Shown here one piece after another: positions 8,153 to 16,970 of a stretch of DNA of 64,000 nucleotides. Each line of letters opens with the position of its first letter. Within the stretch, counting starts at the first letter, position 1. Under the pieces are notes generated by a model, which saw only the letters and a program-made list of their open reading frames with translations, was not told where the DNA came from and did no database searches. A program made the position numbers and the translations under genes. This DNA comes from Streptomyces ochraceiscleroticus (GTDB lineage Bacteria; Actinomycetota; Actinomycetes; Streptomycetales; Streptomycetaceae): the NCBI RefSeq assembly GCF_000720485.1, contig NZ_JOAX01000023.1, positions 62,001-126,000 on the forward strand, given 5' to 3'.

Positions 8153-9295
8153 ATGGCGAGCGGCGCGGCAGCGGAGACCCTGACGGCCCGGGTGCGCAAG
8201 GCGATGCACCGGGCTCGCATCGGCGTGCGCAAGGCCATGGTCGACTACTTCCGCGGCGACGGCTCCGACTGGGTCGCGCTGGCCGCCCTGCTGATCTCCG
8301 TACCGGCCATCACCGGCGGCACCGTCTGGCACCCCGACTGGATCGCCCCGGCGGCCCTGGTCCTGCCCATCGTCGCGGGCGGCCTGCTGCTGCGCCCCGC
8401 CAGCCTGCTGGCCCTGTACGGCACGGCGGCGGTGGCCCTGATCGTGGAGGCCGCGGTCCTCGGCCCGTACGAGCAGGGCCCGGACCGGATCACACCCGGC
8501 ACGGTCCTGGTGGTCGCCGCCGTGGGCCTCTTCGGACTGCTGATCGCACAGTTCCGCAGCCGGGTGGGCGTCCCGTGGCGGCGCGGCGGCACCATGCTCT
8601 TCGACCTGCGCGAACGCATCCGCGTACAGAGCGCGCTGCCGCAGCTCCCGCCCGGCTGGCACCGCGAGATGTCGCTGCGCCCGGCCGGCGGCCAGTCCTT
8701 CTCCGGCGACTTCGTCGTCGCCTCGCGCACCCACGGCGGCCACATCCTGGAGGTCGTCCTCACGGACGTCTCCGGCAAGGGCATGGACGCCGCGTCCCGC
8801 GCGCTGCTGCTCTCGGGCGCGTTCGGCGGCCTGCTCGGGTCGCTGCCGCCGCACGGCTTCCTCCCCGCGGCCAACGGCTATCTGCTCCGCCAGGACTGGA
8901 GCGAGGGCTTCGCGACCGCCATCCACCTCGTACTGGACCTGGAGTCCGGGGACTACGAGCTGTTCTCCGCCGGACATCCGCCGGCCCTGCAGCTCAGCGC
9001 GGGCAGCGGCCGCTGGGAGGAGAAGGCGGCCGAGGGCCCGCTGCTCGGCATCATGGACGGCGCCCACTTCGACCCGATCAAGGGCACGCTGCGCCCGGGC
9101 GACGTGCTGATGCTCTTCACCGACGGGCTGGTCGAGGCGTCCGACCGGGACATCGCCGAGGGCATCGACCGGCTCACCGGCGAGGCCGACCGCTATGTGA
9201 CCGCCGGTTTCGCCGGTGCCGCCTGGCATCTGATCGAGGCGGTCGCCAAGGACGTGCACGACGACCGCGCGCTGCTGCTGATCTGCCGGGACTGA
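8153..9295 (+). CDS. Membrane-bound PP2C-family (SpoIIE-type) serine phosphatase
   Basis: A 380-residue protein with about four hydrophobic segments near residues 40-130 and a C-terminal PP2C/SpoIIE phosphatase domain. Metal-binding motifs are GDFV near residue 182, DVSGKGMDAA near 203-212, SAGHPP near 273 and FTDGLVEA near 320; the domain ends in the common ALLLICRD. Such enzymes in Streptomyces dephosphorylate anti-anti-sigma factors or other regulators. The ATG at 8153 is chosen; TATGGT about nine bases before it may give a very short leader. No sigma-factor gene is nearby, so the target is unknown. Confidence 0.9.
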   Translation: MASGAAAETLTARVRKAMHRARIGVRKAMVDYFRGDGSDWVALAALLISVPAITGGTVWHPDWIAPAALVLPIVAGGLLLRPASLLALYGTAAVALIVEAAVLGPYEQGPDRITPGTVLVVAAVGLFGLLIAQFRSRVGVPWRRGGTMLFDLRERIRVQSALPQLPPGWHREMSLRPAGGQSFSGDFVVASRTHGGHILEVVLTDVSGKGMDAASRALLLSGAFGGLLGSLPPHGFLPAANGYLLRQDWSEGFATAIHLVLDLESGDYELFSAGHPPALQLSAGSGRWEEKAAEGPLLGIMDGAHFDPIKGTLRPGDVLMLFTDGLVEASDRDIAEGIDRLTGEADRYVTAGFAGAAWHLIEAVAKDVHDDRALLLICRD

Positions 9296-9310
9296 CGGCT
9301 CGCGGGTGCG

Positions 9311-9360
9311 GCCCGGTGCGACCCGGTGTGGCCCGGTGTGGCCCGGTGTGGCCCGGTGCG
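9311..9360. repeat. Five tandem 10-bp repeats
   Basis: Five consecutive decamers of the form GCCCGGTGTG (small changes in copies 1, 2 and 5) fill 9311-9360, directly after the phosphatase stop and before the convergent antiporter gene. The unit is nearly one helical turn long. A slippage-prone microsatellite is the simplest reading. Confidence 0.85.
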
Positions 9361-9394
9361 GGCCCGCATGCGCAGGCCCGCACCCGCACCGTGG

Positions 9395-10657
9395 TCAGGC
9401 GCCCTGCCCGACCCCCACCGGCTCCGCCTCCGCCGGGGCCCGTGCGGGCCGCGCCGCACGCCCCGGCAGGACGCGCGCCAGCCAGTTCGCGCGCCCCGCG
9501 GCGAGCGGTCCCAGTACCGCCAGGATCAGCACGTACCCCGCGATGAACGGCGACAGCCGCTCGTCCAGCCCGGCCGTCGCGGCCATCGTCGCGAGGATCA
9601 GCGCGAACTCGCCGCGGGCCAGCAGCGACGTGGCGATGTTCGCGGCGGGCCGCGGCCCGAACCGGTACAGCCGCGCGACGACGATCCCCGCGAGGACGTT
9701 CATCAGCAGCGTCACCGCGACCGCCGCCAGGACCGGCCACAGCACCGTCGGCAGGTCGCCCGGGGCGATGGACAGCCCGAAGGCGAAGAAGAAGATCGCG
9801 CCGAACGCGTCCCGCAGCGGATGCACCAGCTCCCGTATGCGCGCGCCGGAGCTCGTGCTGCCCAGCATCAGGCCGACCATGAACGCGCCGATCGCGTCGG
9901 CCACGCCGAACCACTCCGAGACCCCGGCCACCAGCACGGCGGCGCCGAGAAAGGAGATCACCAGGAGTTCGTTGTCGCGGGTGGCGATCAGGCGGCCGAT
10001 CAGCTTCGTGCCCCAGCGGGCCGCCGCCGCGAGCAGCAGCAGGAAGCCGAACGCCTTGCCGGCGTCCCCGACGGCGGCGGCCATCGAGTCGGCGCCGGAG
10101 ATCACCGGCTGCAGGGCGGCCAGGTACAGGGCGAGGAAGATGTCCTCGACCACGATGATGCCGAGGATGGGGCGGGTCTCGGGGTTGCCGAGCCGGCCCA
10201 GGTCGACCAGGACCTTGGTGACGATCGCGGAGGACGAGATGCCGAGGACTCCGGCCAGTACCAGCGCCTCCGCCGTGCCCCAGCCGAGCGCGAAGCCGAA
10301 GCCGAGGCCCGCGCCGACGTTCAGCGCGAGATACGCGCCGCCCGCCAGGGCCATCTTGCGGCCGCCGGTCTTGAGGTCGTCCATGTGGAACTCGAGGCCC
10401 AGGTAGAAGAGCAGCAGCACCAGGCCGAGGAGGGAGAGCATCTCCAGGTCGTGCGGGTCGGCGACCAGGACGAGCCCCGGGGTGTTCGGGCCGAGGAGGA
10501 TTCCGGCCAGGATGAAGAGGGGGATGGTCGGCAGGCCGATGCGGTTGCCGAGGCGGGCGAGGACGGCGGCGGCCAGGAAGGCACCGCCCATGGCGATGAG
10601 GGTCTCCGTGTGTCCGATGGCTCCTCCAGGGCTCGATGACGGGCAGGTGACGGGCAA
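9395..10657 (-). CDS. CPA2-family cation:proton antiporter
   Basis: A KefB/Na+-H+ exchanger-type membrane protein of about 405-420 residues and twelve helices, which would exchange K+ or Na+ for H+. Visible family marks are GLPTIPLFILAGILLGP, FYLGLEFH, VLGISSSAIVTKVL and VVEDIFLALYL (conserved acidic residues), and SLLARGEFALIL near the C-terminus. The start is uncertain: the outermost frame opens at a TTG (10657) with no ribosome binding site, while a perfect GGAGGA at 10622-10627 is followed by ATC at 10618; the first ATG is at 10591. Family members I recall start near the ATC position. No TrkA-type regulatory subunit gene is adjacent. Confidence 0.9.
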   Translation of the reverse strand: MPVTCPSSSPGGAIGHTETLIAMGGAFLAAAVLARLGNRIGLPTIPLFILAGILLGPNTPGLVLVADPHDLEMLSLLGLVLLLFYLGLEFHMDDLKTGGRKMALAGGAYLALNVGAGLGFGFALGWGTAEALVLAGVLGISSSAIVTKVLVDLGRLGNPETRPILGIIVVEDIFLALYLAALQPVISGADSMAAAVGDAGKAFGFLLLLAAAARWGTKLIGRLIATRDNELLVISFLGAAVLVAGVSEWFGVADAIGAFMVGLMLGSTSSGARIRELVHPLRDAFGAIFFFAFGLSIAPGDLPTVLWPVLAAVAVTLLMNVLAGIVVARLYRFGPRPAANIATSLLARGEFALILATMAATAGLDERLSPFIAGYVLILAVLGPLAAGRANWLARVLPGRAARPARAPAEAEPVGVGQGA

Positions 10658-10695
10658 GGGAGCGGAAAAAGAGTCAAGGATTGGTCAAGAAAGCA

Positions 10696-10725
10696 CCAGT
10701 AGTTAGTTTACCAAATGATTACTGG
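10696..10725. promoter_or_regulatory. AT-rich dyad upstream of antiporter gene
   Basis: CCAGTA at 10696-10701 and TACTGG at 10720-10725 flank an AT-rich core containing TTAGTTTACC. It lies 40-70 bases upstream of the outermost antiporter start, in the promoter position, and is markedly AT-rich for this genome. Candidate operator; regulator unknown. Confidence 0.35.
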
Positions 10726-10790
10726 AGTCCATCGGGCTGCGCCTCGGAGGTCCTCGGCCTGCGCCCGGAGCCCTGCGAGCGCACGAAAAA

Positions 10791-10824
10791 GGTGCGGGAG
10801 CGGCATCGCTGCCGCTCCCGCACC
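10791..10824 (-). terminator. Intrinsic terminator of the acyltransferase gene
   Basis: Perfect 15-base-pair stem, arms 10791-10805 and 10810-10824, loop TCGC. On the minus strand it is followed directly by TTTTT, making a textbook intrinsic terminator 20 bases after the acyltransferase stop. Confidence 0.9.
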
Positions 10825-10844
10825 AAGACCTGCGTCCGAAGGCC

Positions 10845-12023
10845 CTACGTCGTCGTACTCGCCGTACCGCGCGCCCGCGCCGTCTCGGCCGGGTCCTTCT
10901 TGAACGCCCAGGCCATCCTCGGCTCCATCGCCCACCGGAAGGCCCGCTGCACCGGCGGTGTGCACAGCGCGGTGACCACGGCCCCCGCGATGAGGGTCAC
11001 CGCGATCTCACCCAGCGGCGTGTGCAGCCACTGGTAGTCGTCGAACCAGCCCCAGAAACGCGAGCCCTTCGCCAGGAAGCCGTGCAGCAGATAGCCGTAC
11101 AGGGTGCCGGCGCCCAGCACCGTGAACCACGTCTGCCGCTTCGGCACCCACGCGAAGAAGCAGGTCACCAGCACCGCCGAGCAGCCGAAGAGGGCCAGCG
11201 TCATCACCAGGCCCGACCACCAGGGCGCGCCCAGCTCCTGCGCGCTGTCGCGGTGGTAGAACCACGCCGAGGTCATCCGGGGCCCGGCCCAGTACGCCAT
11301 CACCAGCGCCGACGCGAAGATCGGCAGCGAGGCCCACTTCACCGCGCGGCGCTGCGCCCACTGGAAGTGCTCGGGCTTCATGAAGAGCCCGATGACGAAG
11401 AACGGCAGGAACTGCAGGACGCGCTGGAGGTCCAGGTCGTCGCCGATGTCCGGCGAGACCGACGCCAGCATCGCGATGACCAGGGCCAGCGGGACGGGCC
11501 AGCGCACGACCTTCCACAGCGGCGTGGTGAGCCGCCAGATGAACAGCGCGACCAGGAACCAGGTCAGGAACCACGGGTCCAGCAGGCTGATCGGCTGCCC
11601 CGGATCGTCGTCGGCCCAGCGCTTGAAGAACGTGTACGCGACCTCGAAGAGCACGTACGGCACCGCGACGCCGGTGACCAGCCGCTGCAGCCGGTCCTTG
11701 CGCATGTCGAAACTGCGCGAGAAGTAGCCGGAGATGATGATGAACGCCGGCATGTGAAACGTGTAGACGACCATGTAGAGCGCTTCCGCGGCACGGCTGC
11801 CGTCGGTCAGCGGCTCCCAGGCGTGGCCCATCGCGACCAGCACGATCGCCAGGTACTTGGCGTTGTCGAAGAAAGGATCACGGGCCTTCTTCTGCGCTGC
11901 GGCAGGACCGGCCGGCTTCCCGGCCGGCGCGCCAGGGGTGGCCGTCTTCTCGGCCGGAGGTGCGGCCGTGGCGGTCGATTCCTTGGCCGGGGGGAGCGGG
12001 GTTCGCTGATCGCCGTGGAACAT
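10845..12023 (-). CDS. Acyltransferase-3 family membrane protein
   Basis: A 392-residue integral membrane protein of the acyltransferase-3 family, which O-acylates extracellular sugars or other cell-surface groups. After an Ala/Pro/Lys-rich cytoplasmic stretch of about 50 residues comes FFDNAKYLAIVLVAMGHAWE, with the conserved Asn and the catalytic His of the family, then about ten helices. The ATG at 12023 is preferred over a GTG at 12032 because AAGGTG lies about eight bases before it. The C-terminus is basic. It is transcribed alone and ends at a U-tract terminator. Acceptor and acyl donor are unknown. Confidence 0.85.
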   Translation of the reverse strand: MFHGDQRTPLPPAKESTATAAPPAEKTATPGAPAGKPAGPAAAQKKARDPFFDNAKYLAIVLVAMGHAWEPLTDGSRAAEALYMVVYTFHMPAFIIISGYFSRSFDMRKDRLQRLVTGVAVPYVLFEVAYTFFKRWADDDPGQPISLLDPWFLTWFLVALFIWRLTTPLWKVVRWPVPLALVIAMLASVSPDIGDDLDLQRVLQFLPFFVIGLFMKPEHFQWAQRRAVKWASLPIFASALVMAYWAGPRMTSAWFYHRDSAQELGAPWWSGLVMTLALFGCSAVLVTCFFAWVPKRQTWFTVLGAGTLYGYLLHGFLAKGSRFWGWFDDYQWLHTPLGEIAVTLIAGAVVTALCTPPVQRAFRWAMEPRMAWAFKKDPAETARARGTASTTT

Positions 12024-12583
12024 CTGAGGCACCTTAGTGGTGAACCGGAGATTGCGTAAAACCGTCTTCTTATTTCTCGGCTATTTCTGCAGCTACCCGC
12101 GGAGATGTTGGGTAGGCGAGAAGATCCGGCCGTTCTCGGGCCGGCCGCCCGCAGGCTCCTGGGTGCCCGTTCTGTACGGAATCATCCCGACTAATCGGGG
12201 CATAGGCGCCGCGAACGTCCCGGAGGGAATGTCCTACTCTGCGGTGGTCCGTTCGGGTGGTACGGCTCACGAAAACCTGTTCCCGGAATTCGAATTCACG
12301 GGCGTGAGATGGGCATACGCGCGGCAGCGGAATCCCGCCCCACGGAAATGATCAGGCCGAATCGGGGGTCGCCGCGGGACTGCTTCATTGCCCTGCGCGG
12401 GCCGGTGCCGGAGAGCTGACCGGAAGGCATAGGGGCACGGGAAGTGCGTAAACCCTTGGCCGATGATTCGTCACTCGTCTCCACCGGGAAGACAGTTGGT
12501 GGCACGATGGGTGCCGGCGGGGGTGTGCGCGGCTGCATGCTTCCAGGGCCGGTGTGGCATTCCGACCAAGGGGTTGATCAGTT
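12024..12583. other. 560-base spacer with no convincing gene
   Basis: An unusually AT-rich spacer for this genome (for example CTTCTTATTTCTC near 12066). Open frames here lack ribosome binding sites and codon bias. It contains a small hairpin CCCGA-CTAA-TCGGG at 12186-12199 and the palindrome GAATTCGAATTC near 12286-12297. It must hold the promoters of the acyltransferase gene (minus) and of the small gene at 12584 (plus). I see nothing else. Confidence 0.5.
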
Positions 12584-12778
12584 GTGGAACTTTCGCTGTC
12601 TGTAGTGGTACTGCTTGCGATCATCCTCATTGTGCTGCTGCGCAACAAGACGCTGAAGTGGGGGCCGGCGATCGTCGCGATCCTCTTCGGCTTCTTCCTC
12701 GCGTCCACCGGTATCGCCCCGTCCGTGAACCGGTTCTTCGTCTCCGTGGCGGACACGATCAACAACATATCCTTCTGA
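12584..12778 (+). CDS. Small membrane protein (64 residues)
   Basis: A 64-residue protein with two hydrophobic segments: LSVVVLLAIILIVLLR (about 4-19) and GPAIVAILFGFFLAST (about 27-42), linked by a basic turn (NKTLK), then an amphipathic tail. It starts at GTG with AAGGGG about ten bases upstream. Codon bias is normal for the genome, which supports a real gene. I do not recognise a named family, although similar short two-helix proteins are known to me from other Streptomyces. It stands alone between convergent or divergent neighbours. Confidence 0.7.
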   Translation: MELSLSVVVLLAIILIVLLRNKTLKWGPAIVAILFGFFLASTGIAPSVNRFFVSVADTINNISF

Positions 12779-12859
12779 CCTGCGCGTACCACGGCACCGG
12801 ACCGGCTCCCCGCGGCCCGGCGCCGCTCGCCCTGTAGGGCTCGCTCCGTACGCGCGCGC

Positions 12860-13228
12860 TCAGCGCCCGCCGCGGTCCAGCGCGTCCCGTACGGCGTCCT
12901 CGCTGCGGCCCACCACGGCACTGCCGTCGTCCGCGGTGATGATCGGCCGCTGGATCAGCTTCGGATGCGCGGCCAGCGCCTCGATCCAGCGCTCCCGCGC
13001 GTCCGCGGTCCGCTCCCACTCCTTCAGGCCCAGCTCCTTGGCCGCGGCCTCCTGCGTACGCGTGATGTCCCACGGCTCCAGCCCGAGCCGCTCCAGTACG
13101 GCCCGCAGCTCCGCCGCGCTCGGCGGGTCCTCCAGGTAGCGGCGCACGGTGTACTGCGCGCCCTCCTCGTCCAGCAGCTCCACGGCGGACCGGCACTTCG
13201 AACACGCGGGGTTGACCCAGATCTCCAT
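12860..13228 (-). CDS. ArsC/Spx-family thioredoxin-fold protein
   Basis: A 122-residue ArsC-like protein. Its N-terminus, WVNPACSKCRSAVELL, gives a CxxC pair (residues 9 and 12), which differs from the single catalytic Cys of plasmid arsenate reductases. The family features TRTQEAAAKELGL and QRPIITADDGSAVVGR follow in order. No arsenite efflux or ArsR gene is nearby, so a redox or regulatory role is as likely as arsenate reduction. TAGGCT lies six bases before the ATG on the minus strand, so the message is probably leaderless. Confidence 0.88.
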   Translation of the reverse strand: MEIWVNPACSKCRSAVELLDEEGAQYTVRRYLEDPPSAAELRAVLERLGLEPWDITRTQEAAAKELGLKEWERTADARERWIEALAAHPKLIQRPIITADDGSAVVGRSEDAVRDALDRGGR

Positions 13229-13301
13229 GCGCGCAGCCTAGCCAGCCGGCCCGCCCGCGCACGCCCCCCGAGCGGGCCGCCACCGCGTACCCCCGGATAC
13301 G

Positions 13302-13345
13302 CCGAAGGCCCGGCCGCGCTGTCCTGCGCGCGGCCGGGCCTTCGG
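13302..13345 (-). terminator. Terminator after tRNA-Gly
   Basis: An 18-base-pair perfect stem, arms 13302-13319 and 13328-13345, with an 8-base loop, beginning three bases past the CCA end of the minus-strand tRNA-Gly. Confidence 0.85.
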
Positions 13346-13348
13346 TCG

Positions 13349-13422
13349 TGGAGCGGGCGACGGGAATCGAACCCGCGTAGCTAGTTTGGAAGACTAGGGC
13401 TCTACCATTGAGCTACGCCCGC
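13349..13422 (-). tRNA. tRNA-Gly (anticodon TCC)
   Basis: Folds as a full cloverleaf on the minus strand: acceptor GCGGGCG pairing with CGCCCGC, D-arm GCTC/GAGC, anticodon stem CTAGT/ACTAG with loop CTTCCAA (anticodon TCC), T-arm CGGGT-TCGATTC-CCG. The discriminator is U and the CCA end is encoded. TACGAT at 13463-13468 (minus strand) is a possible -10 box. Confidence 0.95.
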
Positions 13423-13561
13423 ATGCGCCGTGGACCGTCGAGCGGCCTCCGGCACGGTGAGCATCGTAGCGGGTCGGGGCGGTCCGCCGCACACCCCACT
13501 CGTCCCTCGGATAACTGGCAGCCGTATGGCCTGCGGCCATGTACCCTACGTGTCGCACCGA

Positions 13562-13638
13562 CGGGGTGTGGCGCAGCTTGGTAGCGCGTCCGCTTTGGGA
13601 GCGGAAGGTCGTCGGTTCGAATCCGGCCACCCCGACCA
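13562..13638 (+). tRNA. tRNA-Pro (anticodon TGG)
   Basis: Cloverleaf on the plus strand: acceptor CGGGGTG with CACCCCG, D-arm GCGC/GCGC, anticodon stem TCCGC/GCGGA with loop TTTGGGA (anticodon TGG), T-arm GTCGG-TTCGAAT-CCGGC, discriminator A and encoded CCA. TACCCT at 13542-13547 is a possible -10 box. It is divergent from tRNA-Gly. Confidence 0.95.
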
Positions 13639-13885
13639 TCATGCGGCTTTCCAGCCATCCTCATGATCGCATCACCAGCCTTGCCCGGCCTGCCCGGACG
13701 AGCGTTCCCAAGATCGCATTGTGGGGCGCGTCGTGCTTGCGGTTACTATGCAAGCTGCGCGTCCGTGTGCCCTCTTTTTCAGGTCTACCGGGCGCGATCC
13801 GCCGGGCCCGATACGCCACGCGCGTCTCGAAGGCCGGGGGATCTTCCAGCAGAACCCCAGAAGTCAGCCCCAAGGAGACCGAACC

Positions 13886-15298
13886 GTGAAGAGCGCCGTG
13901 GAGACCCTGAACCCGACCCGGGTTCGGCTCACTGTCGAGGTGCCCTTCGAGGAGCTCAAGCCCAGCCTCGACGCGGCGTACAAGAAGATCAACCAGCAGG
14001 TCACGGTGAAGGGCTTCCGCCAGGGCAAGATCCCGGCCCGCGTGATCGACCAGCGGTTCGGCCGCGGTGCGGTGCTGGAGGAGGCCGTCAACGACGCGCT
14101 CCCGAAGTTCTACACCGAGGCGGTCAACGAGGGTGAGCTCAACGTCCTCGGCCAGCCCGAGGTGGACATCACCGAGCTGAAGGACGGCGAGCTGCTGGCC
14201 TTCACCGCCGAGGTGGACATCCGCCCGGCCCTGGAGATCCCGGACTACTCCGGCATCGAGGTCGAGGTCGACGCCATCGAGGTGTCGGACGAGGACGTCG
14301 AGAAGTCGGTCGAGCAGCTCCGTGAGCGCTTCGCCTCCACCTCCGCCGTCGAGCGCGCCGCCGCCGAGGGCGACGTCGTGACGATCGACCTGCAGGCCAA
14401 GGTCGACGGCGAGGTCCTGGAGGACGGCGTCGCCGAGGGCGTCAGCTACACCATCGGCTCCGGCGAGCTGCTGGACGGCATCGACGACGCCGTCACCGGC
14501 CTCGAGGCCGGCGGCGAGGCCACCTTCACCTCCGAGCTCAAGGGCGGCTCCGCCGCGGGCAAGGAGTCCGAGGTCACGGTCAAGGTGACCGAGGTCAAGG
14601 CCAAGGAACTGCCCGCCCTGGACGACGACTTCGCGCAGCTCGCGAGCGAGTTCGACACCCTTGACGAGCTCAAGGACGACAGCCGCAAGCGCCTCGCGCA
14701 GATGAAGAAGTACGACCAGGCCACCCAGGCCCAGGAGAAGGTCCTGGAGGAGCTGCTCAAGCTCGTCGAGGTCCCGATCCCCGAGAAGCTGCTCGCGGAC
14801 GAGATCGAGACCCGCAAGCACAACCTCGTGAACCACCAGCTCGGCCAGATGGGCCTCGACCTCGCCAAGTACCTGGAGATCCAGGGCAAGAGCGAGGAGG
14901 AGTTCGACGCCGAGACCAAGGAGCAGGCCGAGAAGGGCATCAAGACCCAGTTCGTCCTCGACGAGCTGGTCAACAAGGAGAAGCTGAACGTCAGCCAGGA
15001 GGAGCTCACCGAGCACCTCATGCGCCGCGCGCAGTCCTCCGGCATGTCCCCCGACCAGTTCGCGCAGGCCGTCGTCGAGGGCGGCCAGGTGCCGATGCTC
15101 GTCGGTGAGGTCGCCCGCGGCAAGGCCCTCGCGGTCGTCGTCGAGGCCGCCACGGTCAAGGACACCAACGGTGAGGTCGTCGACCTGGACGACGAGGACG
15201 AGACCGCCGAGACCGTCGAGGCCGCCGAGTCCGTCGAGGAGGCCACCGCCGAGGCCGCCGAGGCCAAGGACGAGCAGGCCGAGGACGAGACCAAGTAA
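13886..15298 (+). CDS. tig: Trigger factor
   Basis: The ribosome-bound chaperone and peptidyl-prolyl isomerase that meets nascent chains at the exit tunnel. The 470-residue protein has the ribosome-binding N-domain with the GFRQGKIP signature (residues about 44-51), the FKBP-like PPIase domain (about 160-240, [15 protein letters not shown]) and the helical C-domain. The tail is very acidic and rich in Glu, Asp and Ala after residue 425. GTG at 13886 is chosen because AAGGAG lies eight bases before it. It precedes clpP1P2-clpX, a classic order. A strong hairpin ends the transcript. Confidence 0.97.
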   Translation: MKSAVETLNPTRVRLTVEVPFEELKPSLDAAYKKINQQVTVKGFRQGKIPARVIDQRFGRGAVLEEAVNDALPKFYTEAVNEGELNVLGQPEVDITELKDGELLAFTAEVDIRPALEIPDYSGIEVEVDAIEVSDEDVEKSVEQLRERFASTSAVERAAAEGDVVTIDLQAKVDGEVLEDGVAEGVSYTIGSGELLDGIDDAVTGLEAGGEATFTSELKGGSAAGKESEVTVKVTEVKAKELPALDDDFAQLASEFDTLDELKDDSRKRLAQMKKYDQATQAQEKVLEELLKLVEVPIPEKLLADEIETRKHNLVNHQLGQMGLDLAKYLEIQGKSEEEFDAETKEQAEKGIKTQFVLDELVNKEKLNVSQEELTEHLMRRAQSSGMSPDQFAQAVVEGGQVPMLVGEVARGKALAVVVEAATVKDTNGEVVDLDDEDETAETVEAAESVEEATAEAAEAKDEQAEDETK

Positions 15299-15360
15299 GT
15301 CCCGCGGCCGGTTCCGACCGGCCGGGGCGGCTCCCGCAGCCGCCGCAGCACGTCGGCGTA

Positions 15361-15398
15361 CGGGCCCGGACCACGCACACGCGCGTGGTCCGGGCCCG
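15361..15398 (+). terminator. Terminator after tig
   Basis: Perfect 16-base-pair stem, arms 15361-15376 and 15383-15398, loop ACACGC, 62 bases after the tig stop. A weaker GGCCGGTTCCGACCGGCC hairpin lies closer, at 15306-15323. Confidence 0.85.
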
Positions 15399-15445
15399 TC
15401 GTGTACCGGCGTGTCCCCCGGGCCCCGGCAGCCCCCGGGCACCTG

Positions 15446-15456
15446 CGCTCAGAGCG
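15446..15456. promoter_or_regulatory. ClgR-type operator upstream of clpP1
   Basis: CGCTCAGAGCG at 15446-15456, followed by AAC, fits the ClgR consensus that I recall from actinobacteria (CGCYNANRGCG followed by WWS). ClgR activates clpP1P2 in Streptomyces and Corynebacterium. The site lies about 185 bases before the clpP1 start and just after the tig terminator, with TAGGGT at 15498-15503 about 40 bases further on as a possible -10 box. Confidence 0.6.
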
Positions 15457-15631
15457 AACAGTTCTCGATGCGGGATGGCGCCCGCCGACCAGCGCGTTAG
15501 GGTCCGTAGATACGTGGGCAGGGGACTTTCCGACACCGCGCCGGGGCACCAACACGGCGCCGGGTCCCGCGCCCCAGACGACGACGCTGAGACGGTCCTG
15601 AAAAGCCGTCCGACAACGAGCAGGTGGACAC

Positions 15632-16246
15632 GTGACGATCCCGATGCCTTCCGCCGCCGCTGAGCCGACCTTCGGTGGCCTCGGCGACCAGGTCTACAAC
15701 CGGCTGCTCGGCGAGCGGATCATCTTCCTCGGCCAGCCGGTCGACGACGACATCGCCAACAAGATCACCGCGCAGCTGCTCCTCCTGGCCGCCGAGCCGG
15801 AGAAGGACATCTTCCTCTACATCAACTCCCCGGGCGGCTCGATCTCGGCCGGCATGGCGATCTACGACACCATGCAGTACATCAAGAACGACGTGGTCAC
15901 GATCGCCATGGGCCTCGCGGCCTCGATGGGCCAGTTCCTGCTGAGTGCCGGCACCCCGGGCAAGCGCTTCGCGCTGCCGAACGCCGAGATCCTCATCCAC
16001 CAGCCCTCCGCGGGCCTGGCGGGCTCCGCGTCGGACATCAAGATCCACGCCGAGCGGCTGCTGCACACCAAGAAGCGGATGGCGGAGCTGACCGCCTTCC
16101 ACACCGGCCAGACCGTCGAGCAGATCACCCGCGACTCCGACCGCGACCGCTGGTTCTCGGCCGACGAGGCCAAGGCGTACGGCCTCATCGACGACGTCAT
16201 GGGCTCCGCCGCCGGCGTCCCGGGCGGGGGCGGCACCGGCGCCTGA
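15632..16246 (+). CDS. clpP1: ATP-dependent Clp protease proteolytic subunit ClpP1
   Basis: One of two serine-protease subunits that form the ClpP barrel, fed by ClpX or ClpC. The 204-residue product has the catalytic triad Ser98 (in LAASMGQ), His123 (in LIHQP) and Asp172 (in [11 protein letters not shown]), with the usual Clp order. The GTG at 15632 is used; an ATG at 15644 four codons on is an alternative. It is followed 70 bases later by clpP2, so they form one operon. A ClgR-like operator upstream fits known control by proteolytic stress. Confidence 0.96.
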   Translation: MTIPMPSAAAEPTFGGLGDQVYNRLLGERIIFLGQPVDDDIANKITAQLLLLAAEPEKDIFLYINSPGGSISAGMAIYDTMQYIKNDVVTIAMGLAASMGQFLLSAGTPGKRFALPNAEILIHQPSAGLAGSASDIKIHAERLLHTKKRMAELTAFHTGQTVEQITRDSDRDRWFSADEAKAYGLIDDVMGSAAGVPGGGGTGA

Positions 16247-16316
16247 CGGCCCGGACCACTCAACCCCGCAGCCGACCCCAGCCCACTTGATCGCCACCAG
16301 GACGGTGAACACCCAG

Positions 16317-16970
16317 ATGAACAACTTCTCCGGCAGCGGCCTGTACGAGGGCCCTCAGGCCGAGTCGCGCTACATCGTTCCGCGCTTCGTGGAGCGCACC
16401 TCGCAGGGCGTCCGGGAGTACGACCCGTACGCGAAGCTCTTCGAGGAGCGCGTGATCTTCCTCGGCGTGCAGATCGACGACGCGTCCGCCAACGACGTCA
16501 TGGCGCAGCTCCTGTGCCTGGAGTCGATGGACCCCGACCGCGACATCTCGATTTACATCAACTCGCCCGGCGGCTCCTTCACGGCGCTCACCGCGATCTA
16601 CGACACGATGCAGTTCGTGAAGCCGGACATCCAGACCGTGTGCATGGGCCAGGCGGCCTCCGCCGCCGCCGTGCTGCTCGCGGCCGGCACCCCCGGCAAG
16701 CGGATGGCGCTGCCCAACGCCCGCATCCTGATCCACCAGCCGTACAGCGAGACCGGTCGCGGTCAGGTCTCCGACCTGGAGATCGCCGCCAACGAGATTC
16801 TGCGCATGCGCACGCAGCTCGAGGAGATGCTGGCCAAGCACTCCACCACGCCGATCGAGAAGATCCGCGACGACATTGAGCGCGACAAGATTCTTACGGC
16901 CGAGGAGTCCCTCGCGTACGGTCTTGTGGACCAGATCGTGTCGACCCGGAAGAGTTCCGTTTCGGTTTGA
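16317..16970 (+). CDS. clpP2: ATP-dependent Clp protease proteolytic subunit ClpP2
   Basis: The second ClpP subunit; actinobacterial ClpP1 and ClpP2 form mixed barrels. The 217-residue protein has Ser115 (in GQAASAAA), His140 (in LIHQPYSE) and an Asp in [18 protein letters not shown]. It has a longer N-terminal segment than ClpP1, matching ClpP2 of other Streptomyces. ATG at 16317 is chosen because GGTGA lies eight bases before it; a GTG at 16305 is an alternative. It is followed by clpX after 176 bases. Confidence 0.96.
   Translation: MNNFSGSGLYEGPQAESRYIVPRFVERTSQGVREYDPYAKLFEERVIFLGVQIDDASANDVMAQLLCLESMDPDRDISIYINSPGGSFTALTAIYDTMQFVKPDIQTVCMGQAASAAAVLLAAGTPGKRMALPNARILIHQPYSETGRGQVSDLEIAANEILRMRTQLEEMLAKHSTTPIEKIRDDIERDKILTAEESLAYGLVDQIVSTRKSSVSV

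Noticed and set aside
12037..12351. 104-codon frame in the spacer after the acyltransferase start
   Set aside because: No ribosome binding site, no third-position GC bias and no recognisable features; it overlaps the likely acyltransferase promoter.
12860..13228. A detoxifying arsenate reductase operon
   Set aside because: The protein is ArsC-like but has a CxxC pair and there is no arsenite pump or ArsR gene nearby, so arsenic resistance is not supported.
13349..13638. tRNA genes as the attachment site of an integrated element
   Set aside because: No integrase lies nearby and I saw no second copy of either tRNA 3' end in the window.
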